Positions 22,386 through 31,620 of a stretch of DNA of 64,000 nt are shown piece by piece. Location: positions 30,378,245-30,442,244 of the forward strand of contig NC_036447.1 in the NCBI RefSeq assembly GCF_002775205.1, in the 5' to 3' direction. The stretch is from Xiphophorus maculatus (lineage: Eukaryota > Chordata > Actinopteri > Cyprinodontiformes > Poeciliidae). Position 1 is the stretch's first letter. Every line of letters starts with the position of its first letter. Under the pieces are notes generated by a model. It was not told the DNA's origin. It was given only the letters and a program-made list of their open reading frames with translations, and did not search any database. Position numbers and translations under genes: made by a program.

Positions 22386-23630
22386 CTAGAATCAGAAAGT
22401 TTAGAGAGTGAAGAAGTCCAATTAAATCTACAGGATTTATTATCTATGGATAGTGTAAGACCAGAAATAACTCTTTTCATAAATGGTAAACCTGTAGTTT
22501 TTCCTTTGTGACACTGGTGCATGTAGAACAACATGCAGAGAAAACATTACTGGGGTAAAGATTAGTGGGGAAACTGTCGTCGTGAGGTCAGCTGGGGGAA
22601 AATTAACGCAAGTCAATGAATCAGAGCCAGTCTGGCTTAGAGATCCACAGGGACAAGCTTGCCAGTTGTCCATTTTGATGCTCCCAGAATGCCCAGTAAA
22701 CTTATTAGGCAGAGATGGCCTTATACAGCTAGGTTTAGCTTTGATTCCAACCACTGATGGGCACATAGCAGTTAAAAGGCAGTCAGAAATGAAAAAGGGA
22801 GATTTCTTTGTTGTTAAGGGAAATGGAAATCCACACTATTGTTATACATTAGAAGTGCCCTGCAGACCCCCGCATAACTTTGCTCAGGCACTCCTGACAG
22901 AGGGAGGTAAAGCCATCTCTGCCCCACAGGATCAAATGCCTCCTGACAATTTACACATAACTCTTTGGTTCAGGAATGCGGCTGGGCCCGACAAGATTTA
23001 TGAAGACAGGCTCAAGAAGGTCACTCCAGCTAAGATCACAGTGACCTATCTGTATACAGATACAAAACACACAGCCGTTGCAGCTGTTGCTCTTCCTGAT
23101 GATTTAAAATCTTTAGACAGAACGTGGAACTCCCCGCATGTATCTTTGTTTAAACAAAGAAATGAGCAGTGGAATCAATTAGGTAATCTTGTTGAGGAAG
23201 GAGAAGCAGCTACCGATTGGGTAACTACTTCCTCAAACATAGAAACTAGTGCTTCCACTGGGTTAACTAGAAAAGCATTGTTCTGGACAACATGGGTGCA
23301 AAAGGGACAACATTTGTACTCCAAACAAAACTGACAAATGTTTCTTACAGAAGAAGAGGAAGTTCTTTTAAAAGACGTTCCTGATAAATTATGGTCAAAG
23401 GGTCCCACAGATGTGGGTCTTGTCAAGGAAGCTTTGCCAGTGCAAATTAGACCCAAAACAGAGTTTAGACCAAAAGTTAAGCAATATCCTTTAAAAACGG
23501 ATGCACAGGAGGGTATAAAACTAGTAATTAAAGATCTTATTGAGGCAGGAGTCATAGTGCAGTGTGAAAATTCTTCATGTTAACACTCCTATTTTTCCTG
23601 TTAAAAAAAAACAACTTGTATAAGTGGGCT
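22386..23630 (+). pseudogene. pol: retroviral pro-pol fragment: protease, 2H-like domain, start of reverse transcriptase
   Basis: The frame continues after the gag stop, then shifts by one base near 22500-22510, just before the protease active-site motif DTGA. The shifted frame runs to TGA at 23332-23334. It includes PVNLLGRD, the retropepsin flap-side signature. At 22954 (HITL) and 23137 (HVSL) lie two motifs 61 residues apart that look like a 2H phosphoesterase pair. After the in-frame stop the same frame continues with an RT N-terminal segment (LPVQIRPKTEFRPKVKQYPL) to TAA at 23583. The next RT motif (NTPIFPV) is only readable in another frame, and then coding similarity ends. The RT catalytic core, RNase H and integrase are absent. 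No repaired product is offered. Confidence 0.8.
22933..23217 (+). other. candidate 2H phosphoesterase-like domain inside pol
   Basis: The roughly 95-residue segment between protease and RT contains DNLHITLWF and SPHVSLF, each an H-hydrophobic-T/S-hydrophobic motif. The strand-like stretches KITVTYLYTD and TAVAAVALP lie between them. This order (motif, two strands, motif) fits the 2H fold, whose members cleave 2',5'- or cyclic phosphodiester bonds. The assignment rests on motif and spacing only. The usual extra domain here in retroviruses is dUTPase, whose motifs are not present. Confidence 0.5.
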
Positions 23631-26110
23631 GCTATATTGAGCCATGGCGTTTTTGCATGTCTCAACTGGGGGGATGGTGAGATAAATACATTAACATTAC
23701 TCTATGTATGGATTTATTTCTTTTTCAAGAACTTTTAATGTATTACAAAAGGTCACTTCATTTCAAAAGTGCCTACAGAAAGAAGAGAGGGCTGTAAATG
23801 AAATAAAAAAAAAAATAATAAAATAAAATACAATTAGCTATAATAGGACTTTTTAAATGGGTAGAGGATATAGATAAAAAGATCTTTAGAGAAACAGGCT
23901 CTAACTGTAAGAGGCATTGCTCCGATAACAACAAACTGCAGTATGCAACCGATTCTAGATAGTTTCACAATCAGTCTTTTTAAACTGACCAAAACTTTAG
24001 GATAGATAAAATATTATTAAATCTACAGGACAGAATACAATAGAAGTAATTCACTTGTTGACTAAGAAATTGATTGAATATAGAAAAAGTTTGCTACACT
24101 GTACAAATTTGTTGTTAAAGGATAATATTAAGTTTGGAATACCTTATGGGTTAATGGTAAAGATAATAAAACTAAAAATATAAGGATTTAATTACATAAG
24201 GCAGGATTGTGCTTAGATTTAGTGAAACATTTTCTCTTTAGTGTAAATAGTTTAAGCAAGTAAATACTTGGTGAGCAAGGAATAATGTGGAAAATGTTAA
24301 ATATAAGTTTTTTACATCCAAACACTGATTTACTGTTTTCCTTTAATATTACTTTATATATTGATTAGTGAGTAGTTTGGATTTTTTTATTTTTTAATTT
24401 TGTTTTCATTAGTCTGACTTTTTATTTAAGCTATAAGTGTCAGTTCTTCTATATTTTGTTAAATATAACGAATTCATTTCTTTCTTTTGAGTTACCAGTT
24501 TCCTCTTGACCCGTTCAAAAAGGGGAGGGGAAATTTGGTTTTTATTTTAATTTCTTTCATTTGTAGATTTAGTGATATACTGACCAGTATTTGTTAGGGT
24601 TTTGTGTGTTTAATTGCCCCTTAGTGTGTGTTAATGGTCTGATCAGCCATTATCTAAGTTCCCCTCATGTCTTGTTAAGTCAGTTTGTGCTTGAGTTTGT
24701 TCTGTTACCGACTGCATTGTACTTTGTTATGTTGATTTTAGTTTGGGCCCAATTTATCATTTTTTGATTTTTTGTTGACTATATTTTGAATTTTCTTCAC
24801 CGTCTCTCTGGCTGGTTAATGCGAAACCTTCACAGAGTCTAAATTGGTAAACACGCCTTGTCAAACACTAGTGAAAATTTTTGAGGAGTTTGTAAAATGA
24901 ATTATTTGACAATCATAAGAGTTAAATGTGATAAGGAGCTTTAAAACTGTAATGTGAAGTGTTTTGGGAAAATAGTAATCTTGAAGATAAAGCATGATAA
25001 CATAAATTGTTTTGTTTGTTTTGACGAGTTTTACCTTTTGGGAAAAAGGCAGCATTGAATTTGGTAGAATTTCTCAGGGAACATCATAAACCTGTTTTCT
25101 CAACATCGTTATTTAAAAGTAGTGGAAATGTGATGCGTTAGCAGATAATGCATCAACAGGGGGGAGAATATGTTATAGGGTTATCTTTTATATTACTTGA
25201 ATAATATTTTTTATTTTTGAAGAACGTTTGATCCGTGTTACACATAAAAAGTGAAAGGAAAGATATGGTCTGGTGAAATATATGTTTCTTTTGAATGGAT
25301 TTGAGTCGTTCTCCATTGAAACATGTTCTGATAATGGGCTAAAGGATTTTGAAACAATAGATAACAAAATTATAGCGATTAATGAAGCATATTTTGGTAA
25401 ATTAATTTAGGAAAACAATTATAGAAATTAAAAATATTATTGTGTTAGCCATTTTCAGAGCATTAATTTAATGGAGCAAAAAATGTTTAAAGAAATGTTT
25501 TGAAGAATCTGTTATTGATTAAAGTTATCCCTAATCAGTAAAAGTACACAGGCGGGATTATAATGATTTTTCTGAACTTGATTTTTGTTTTGATTTTAAA
25601 TCCATTTAAAACGATTTGAATAGAACTTTAAATTCAACGACAAGCAAAAGACCTAGGTAAAATTGGTATATTCTGAAAATGCCTAGATTTGTTAAATTAT
25701 ACATTGACATTATAATTTCTCCAGGTCTAACTCTTTTGAATTTTGTTTAAGGAACGCATGTTGAATGTTTTAGACAAATAACTAGTAAGATCCAGTTTGT
25801 ACTATAAAAGTAATTTAAACTGGACAGTTTAATTAACAGTGATTTTCATTTTTTGATGGTAACTGTAAGCTTTACAACTACATTTTTAAGTTTTTGTGAT
25901 TGTTTTGTTTTGTTTGTTTAGTTCTATTTTATAAGATTGGTTTAAGAGAAAGATCTGCATATGTTTAACATTTTGGCAAAACATTACTTTAGAAACATGT
26001 CTTTTGAAGCTGGTGGTAACGGGGTTTTGTGCATTAGTTTTCTCTGTTATTGCCTGTATATGTCTGTCCTACATCTGCTGAAGATCTAATACTTTTTTTG
26101 TCTAGTGTTT
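23631..26110 (+). other. AT-rich interior of the retrovirus without coding potential
   Basis: About 2.5 kb with no open frame over about 60 codons. It sits where RT core, RNase H, integrase and the env surface unit should be. Composition is strongly T-rich on the plus strand. Two G-rich purine tracts (24517-24533 and about 25157-25168) resemble polypurine tracts. Whether it is decayed pol and env or foreign DNA cannot be told by eye. Confidence 0.7.
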
Positions 26111-26150
26111 TGTTTCAGAAGAGGCAACACTTACAGAAACGTGAAGTGAC

Positions 26151-26876
26151 ATGGAAAATACAGATACTGATCCGACATACATCGATGCCATCGGGGTCCC
26201 TCGTGGAGTGCCTGATGAATATAAATTAGTTGATCAGGGTGGGGTTGAATCTACAATTTGTTGGTGGTGCACGATTAACAAAAACGTAGACGGAATAAAT
26301 TACATCCATTACAATGTACAAAAACTGGGAAACTGGACACAGGCTGGTTTCGAGGCAGTGTATGAACAGCTGCCTGCTACTTCACTGATGGCTTTTCAGA
26401 ACCGCATAGCTCTTGACATGCTGCTGGCTGAGAAAGGAGGGGTGTGCATGATTTTTGGAGAAAAATGTTGCACATTTTTACCAAACAATACAGCAGCTGA
26501 TGGAAGCTTAACGAAGGCCATTACAGGGCTTCGCACCCTTAATGGCAAAATGAAGGAACACTCTGGAGTGGATACTTCCATGTGGGATGCATGGATGGAT
26601 GCTTTTGGGAAGTATAGAAACCTTGTGTCCTCTGTCTTAGTATCAATTGCAGTATTTGCTGCAATTTTGACTTTGTGTGGATGTTGTTTTGTTCCGTGCC
26701 TGCGTTCTTTGTTCAACCGTCTCATTACCACAGCGATTTCACCCATGGAGGACCAGATGGCACAGATGTATCCTTTATTAGAGAAAAAATCTGATGTTGA
26801 CAAAGCCTACTCTGATGATGACTCTTCTTCTGACAGGTATCCAGATCCTAATTTTTGGACTGGGTATAACCCCTGA
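26151..26876 (+). CDS. env: retroviral Env, transmembrane-subunit-like part only
   Basis: An open frame of 241 residues with an ATG 33 bases after a splice acceptor (TTTGTTTCAG, AG at 26117-26118). It lacks a signal peptide, surface unit, cleavage site and fusion peptide. The ectodomain includes an N-glycosylation site at N61, a heptad-like helix and a region at the position of the immunosuppressive-like domain (ALDMLLAEKGG). This is followed by CX6CC (C99, C106, C107), typical of gamma-type TM subunits. A membrane span lies at about 157-186 with a cysteine cluster, then a tail with YPLL (207-210) and acidic serine-rich residues. The product would be a non-fusogenic membrane protein, if made. 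Confidence 0.8.
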   Translation: MENTDTDPTYIDAIGVPRGVPDEYKLVDQGGVESTICWWCTINKNVDGINYIHYNVQKLGNWTQAGFEAVYEQLPATSLMAFQNRIALDMLLAEKGGVCMIFGEKCCTFLPNNTAADGSLTKAITGLRTLNGKMKEHSGVDTSMWDAWMDAFGKYRNLVSSVLVSIAVFAAILTLCGCCFVPCLRSLFNRLITTAISPMEDQMAQMYPLLEKKSDVDKAYSDDDSSSDRYPDPNFWTGYNP

Positions 26877-26974
26877 GTGTAAAAATGTTTGCTTTCAAAA
26901 AAATGAACTCCCAGCGGAAATCATTTGAAGTGACTGTTTTTGGAGGGATATTAGACGACACCAAATATTCGATA

Positions 26975-26987
26975 AACAGGAGGGAAC
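26975..26987 (+). other. 3' polypurine tract
   Basis: AAACAGGAGGGAAC lies directly before TGTTGG of the 3' LTR, the expected place for plus-strand priming. It is interrupted by a C and is not a strong tract. Confidence 0.6.
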
Positions 26988-27584
26988 TGTTGGATAAATT
27001 GTATTATTAGTAATTATCAAATATTTGTTGTATCATGTAGCCTTGTAGTTACATTTAGATAATGTTTCTGTGTGTTAAATAACTTTGATTCTATCCTGAG
27101 ACTGCCCTGGGAAATAGGGGTGACAGCTACTCTCAGCAGCTGTTGCCCTGCAGGACTTCCTACAAGACAGAGGTGTTAATTGCTCCCAGCAGAGTTTTAC
27201 AGGCCTGACAATAAACTCTGCTCTGTGCTGCTTTGTGATACAAAGCCGTTGCTTTGAAGCTATGCAATGTGTCTTGTTTCACACCGGGCCTGGAGCAAGA
27301 AAGATTTAGAGTATAGATAACATGTGTCTAGAAGTGAATGTTATTTAGCGCTGCAACCATGTGATGAATGCTTTGACCCCACCCCATAGGGTTGCAGCGC
27401 CCCTTGTGGCAGGTTCCTAAAGATCAATAAAATAGAGGGAGCGGGAGATGTGTTTCCAGAGTAGGTGGAGATTTGTAACTGGAAACATCTCTCTGTCTGC
27501 TCTCCTCGCGAGTATAAAAGAATCTAACTCTCTTGTCTTTCCTGTATTTGTTTAATTGTCTCTAATAGGTATTTAGACCTGACA
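26988..27584 (+). repeat. 3' LTR
   Basis: 597 bp, the same length as the 5' LTR, and no difference was found by line-by-line reading. The TATA box is at 27513-27520. TTATT follows at 27585-27589, then the flank CATACATACATAACC, which continues copy B of the host duplication. Confidence 0.93.
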
Positions 27585-27589
27585 TTATT

Positions 27590-28134
27590 CATACATACAT
27601 AACCGCAGACGTTAACCACAAAGAGCTGGCCTCCATCTTGGATAATCAGATGCAAACCTTAGCTGAACTGGAGGCTGAGAAAGCCAACAGCCCTTCATAT
27701 GGCTCTGCCTTGACTGCACCTCTTCCCTCCATTATTGGTTCTGGGTTGATGACAGTGCTGTAGAGTTTAAACACTGGGGTCACAATGAACCAAAAGAAAA
27801 CTGACACCAGTGGAGCCATGGAGAAAGAAGGAGACCATCTCTGGTTCATCAAGTCTGATCATGATGAGTTTCATTTTATCTGTGCTGCAAACTAAGAGCT
27901 GTGACTCAGTTTGTGTCTCAGTTTGTGAGTTATGGTAACCTTCATCAGGTGAAAACTTCACATCTTGTCTAGTATTGCTTTGCTCACAGAAAACCTTCTT
28001 TTTGACAATTTGAAATATTTAAAACATTTCTCTTTTCTTTTTCTTGTGTATTGTAGAAGTTTGCTGTAATTTCTGACACATTTGTGATTAGTGTAAATTT
28101 GACTCATAAATGTTTAACCAATTGGAGTGTTTAA
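27590..28134. repeat. tandem duplication, copy B right part
   Basis: Continues copy A from 18081 at an offset of 9509, including the lectin-like end ([17 protein letters not shown] at about 27840-27895). After the SINE, homology resumes at 28351 (TTTTATGTGTTTTTTAAT) and ends near 28402. Confidence 0.85.
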
Positions 28135-28350
28135 TGTGGTGGTGGTGGTTGGGGGGGGGAGTTAGCCCTCCAGGGGGTCTTTTTGTGGCTCTGGTGACCC
28201 TTATATGAAAGTAGGCTGACAGGAAAGGAGATGGGGGAAGACATGCGGCAAATATCGTCGGGTCCAGGAGTCGATCCCGCGACGGCCGCGTCGAGGACTC
28301 AAGGCCTCCAAACATGGGTCGCGCTAACCGCTACGCCACCACGGCACGCC
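28135..28350 (-). mobile_element. tRNA-derived SINE
   Basis: On the minus strand it begins GGCGTGCCGTGGTGGCGTAG (5' end at 28350), with an A-box-like GTGGCGTAGCGGTTAGCGC and a B-box-like GGGATCGACTCC. The body ends in a C- and CA-rich 3' end near 28135. A second copy of the same family lies at 61283-61498. It interrupts copy B but not copy A, so it inserted after the duplication. Confidence 0.8.
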
Positions 28351-28402
28351 CCGTTTTATGTGTTTTTTAATATTAAAAATGACTTATTTGTTTCTTCTAT
28401 AA

Positions 28403-30410
28403 TCTGCCATCAATAACTTTTGCAACAGTAAGGCTTTTTTGTGAAGGTCTTTTTGCTTTCAACAATTGTGCCAATCCGTGTAGTACTTTAGTAATGTGAA
28501 ACGTTTTTGAAGGTTGTGTTGTTCACTGGAAACGTCAATTTATTTTCCTTTGGATTTTATTTGGTCAGCTAACAAAAAGAAGCACATTACTGGGAAGTAA
28601 TAGGACAATACTACATTGCCTTCAAAATGTTAATCAAAAAATATTTCTGAAAGATGTGCCTGAGGTTAGCTGAGCGAGGCTGAAATCACCTGCACTACTT
28701 ACTTACTGTATTTTTAAATATTTGTAAAAAAAAAAAGTGAAAACCTATTTGTATAATATTCTTTCCATGACACAAAATTACAGACCGATTCAATAAATTA
28801 GAATATTGTTGAAAAGTCAATTTATTTCAAAAACTATCACTAAGTGAAACATATTATATAGATTAATTACACTCACAGGGCAATGTCTGATGTTAATTAT
28901 GATGATTTTCCACTTAGTTATTGAAACATAACATTTAAAATGATAACATTACATCAGACCAATAAAACCATTTTTATTACAGAAATGTGAGCTTCATGAA
29001 ATGTATGTTTAATAGCTGTTTAAAGGTTGTCAGTTTTCAAAAGATATTTTTAATTTGACAAATTAGCCTCCTCAGAAAGTATTCCAATTTACTAAATATG
29101 ACGGTAATATATTGAAAGTAAACTATGCCCTCGTAGCAAGCAAAGGTATGTAAAAATGCACTTGGGAGTGAAACAAATCTTTACCACGTAGTCGGTGATG
29201 CATCATGCTTTTAATGAAAGTCGTTGTTTGAATGTTTGTGTGCTGAGCAGGTGTTGTTTCAGTCAAGTGACAGAGACCTCTGCTTGTGCTCCTTCGCTCT
29301 TACAGAAACAGAAAATCTGATTTTCACAGATGAGATGAAAAAAAATGAAATTACCGTCTATAAATCCACCTTGAAACTTAGGTGCCAATTTTGAAGGCCA
29401 CCAAACTGAGTTACCTTCCAATCTCAGCAGGTACCATCAGCAGAGTGCACCTGCACTCTGCTTAAAGCAACTGGTGATGTAAAAACCCGACGTAAACCTC
29501 TTTAGGATCAATATAAACGCTGTTCCTCATGGTAAGTGTTGAATTATACAGGCAAACCTCATTAACATAGGTTTGTACATGTGTAACTACAAATCAACAA
29601 ATATGATGTTTAAGTTGGATTATTAATCAATCTCACGCTATGATGGAATTTTTCAGAAATCCAATGATAGTCAGAACTTCACCTCTTTATAATTGCAGTT
29701 CAGGGTTTGTCATAGCTGGATATGAGTCAGTAATGATTGTGACCACAGGAGGACAGGCTGTCTCCAGTGAATGACAAGTCAACACTTAAATGATGAGGTT
29801 AAAAGGATTATGTAAAATGTCAAGTTAAGCTGGTGCTCTTTCATTCCACCTACATCTGTTTCCTTGTTCACATTAATCATACACACTCATGAAAAACATT
29901 CTGTCCTTGTGTGTTTCAAACTGTTTCATATCCACTAAAGCTGAGTAAAGAGGGAACGCTGCTCCCATGCAGCTGAATCCTAACTGCTCCTAACTCTGCA
30001 TTTTGCCATCCCTGTCTTAGAAAAATCAGGTTCATTTTTCAAATGAAGGTTTTCTTTAATTTTCCTGAACATGTTTCAATGGTTCACAAGGATGTTCAGG
30101 ATTTGATGTTGTCATTGTGAACATACCTTTGACCAAAAAAATAATAATTAAGTACTGTAACGACCATAGGACGTAAGACATGAGATTTCTTTTATTTATA
30201 ATTATGTTTTTAGAACATAACAAAATTACACTGGTACCATCAGTGTACTATTGGGGACACCTGCTGCAGCACATCCACTTTGATGTTTTCCTTTGTTTTT
30301 AAAACAATGTTTTACTATTATTTTTCTTTTTTTTCCGTCTTCATTAGCAAAATTGTGGAAAGAAAAAACATAGATAAGGTGTTTTGTTTCCAAACATCCT
30401 GTAAGTATGT
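28403..30410. other. intergenic DNA with a decayed DNA-transposon-like repeat
   Basis: From about 28785 to 29105 there is sequence of the common fish type beginning AATAAATTAGAATATTG, with an inverted echo (AGTATTCCAATTTACTAAAT) near 29080. This suggests an old nonautonomous DNA element. The rest shows no gene. Confidence 0.45.
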
Positions 30411-30412
30411 AG

Positions 30413-30434
30413 GGGTGTGTGTGTGTGTGTGTGT

Positions 30435-30513
<79 letters not shown>

Positions 30514-30517
30514 CGTG

Positions 30518-30606
<89 letters not shown>
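30413..30606. repeat. (GT)n microsatellite, about 190 bp
   Basis: Almost pure GT with a few TCTG and GCGT interruptions. The open frames on both strands made of Cys-Val or Thr-His repeats are products of this repeat, not genes. Confidence 0.98.
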
Positions 30607-30607
<1 letters not shown>

Positions 30608-31330
30608 TGTCTCACACTGTGCACACTGCACTGTTTCTCTGTGCCATGTGCATCAAACATGTGACCTGTATTTGTGTGGATTTGGTACATTGTGCTGGTT
30701 TTTGTGCCACATGCATGATAAAGTATAAGTGGAGTTGCAGATTCCTTTGCAAAATGTCTGTATGTGTACAATTATTGGGAAGCAATTGTGCAGAATTATT
30801 ATGCAACAATATGGGGAAAACAATTGCTGGATTATCATCTCATTTTTTTTCCATATAAGTGAAAATGATCAACAACTAAAGCTTTCCAATAAACATTTTT
30901 GACATTTTCCTTTTTGATCAATACAGCCACACTTCTTTTCAGTACCAGTGATCTATCTCACATTCATGGACTCTTGTCAGTTTCTTGATGAGTTGATGAT
31001 CAACATTTTGTGCAGCAGCGACCACAGCCTCCCAGGCTCTGCTCAGACAGGTGGACTAGTTTGCTTCACATCACTTATGTAATTAATAACACGTGTAATC
31101 AATAATTTATTATTGTTCCAGAACAATGCAGCACATAATGTTCAGTGAAGAGTCGGGAAGCATGTGACACGTTCTGTTCACATTTACCACAATCACGTCA
31201 CAGAAGAATGCAGTCTAACAACATACTTCATGACAACCTGAAACATGTTTGATTATTGACTCTGAAAATAGGAAAAGTGATTTTGCTGACCCTCCCATTA
31301 ACCTTCATCATGTGCTAAAGTTGTTGTGAC

Positions 31331-31336
31331 TTTATT
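31331..31336 (-). terminator. lrat: likely lrat polyadenylation signal
   Basis: AATAAA on the minus strand, 285 bases downstream of the lrat stop codon. It is the nearest canonical signal I noticed; its use is inferred. Confidence 0.4.
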
Positions 31337-31620
31337 TAATGGAAAGAAATCCAAAATCTGCGACCTGAAACCTATGAACATTTGAGCTGAATACTTACAC
31401 ATTTAATTGAAAATACATTTAAAGCAGTACCAATTCTTATTGCAAATTATTATCCAGTCAGTACACAACAGTAAAAAAAAAACAACTGAAGTCCAAACAA
31501 ATGTAGAATTAACCTCTATCCCTGCTGTAATAGCAAGCAAAAAATTATAACCAGGAGTTCCTGATGCATATTGTTTAGATTTTGCTGGACATCATTTATA
31601 GTCTATTTCACACGATGAGC

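Larger units (their letters stand above)
19902..27584 (+). mobile_element. endogenous retrovirus, full-length but defective provirus
   Basis: A 7.68-kb insertion with paired 597-bp LTRs, a tRNA-Tyr primer binding site, a leader with a splice donor, gag with a zinc knuckle, protease and the start of reverse transcriptase, a long AT-rich stretch without pol, an env transmembrane part and a polypurine tract. The layout is that of a gammaretrovirus-like or epsilonretrovirus-like element. The LTRs are indistinguishable by eye, implying recent insertion or conversion. The coding region cannot make a working pol or a complete env, so movement must have depended on proteins from another copy. Confidence 0.93.

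Noticed and set aside
25325-25350. Possible integrase motif SDNG in the AT-rich retroviral interior
   Set aside because: Only four residues match. The flanks do not show the other integrase landmarks, and the frame closes quickly.
30226-30858. Open frames of 180-190 residues on both strands
   Set aside because: They consist of Thr-His or Cys-Val repeats made by the GT microsatellite and have no other sequence support.
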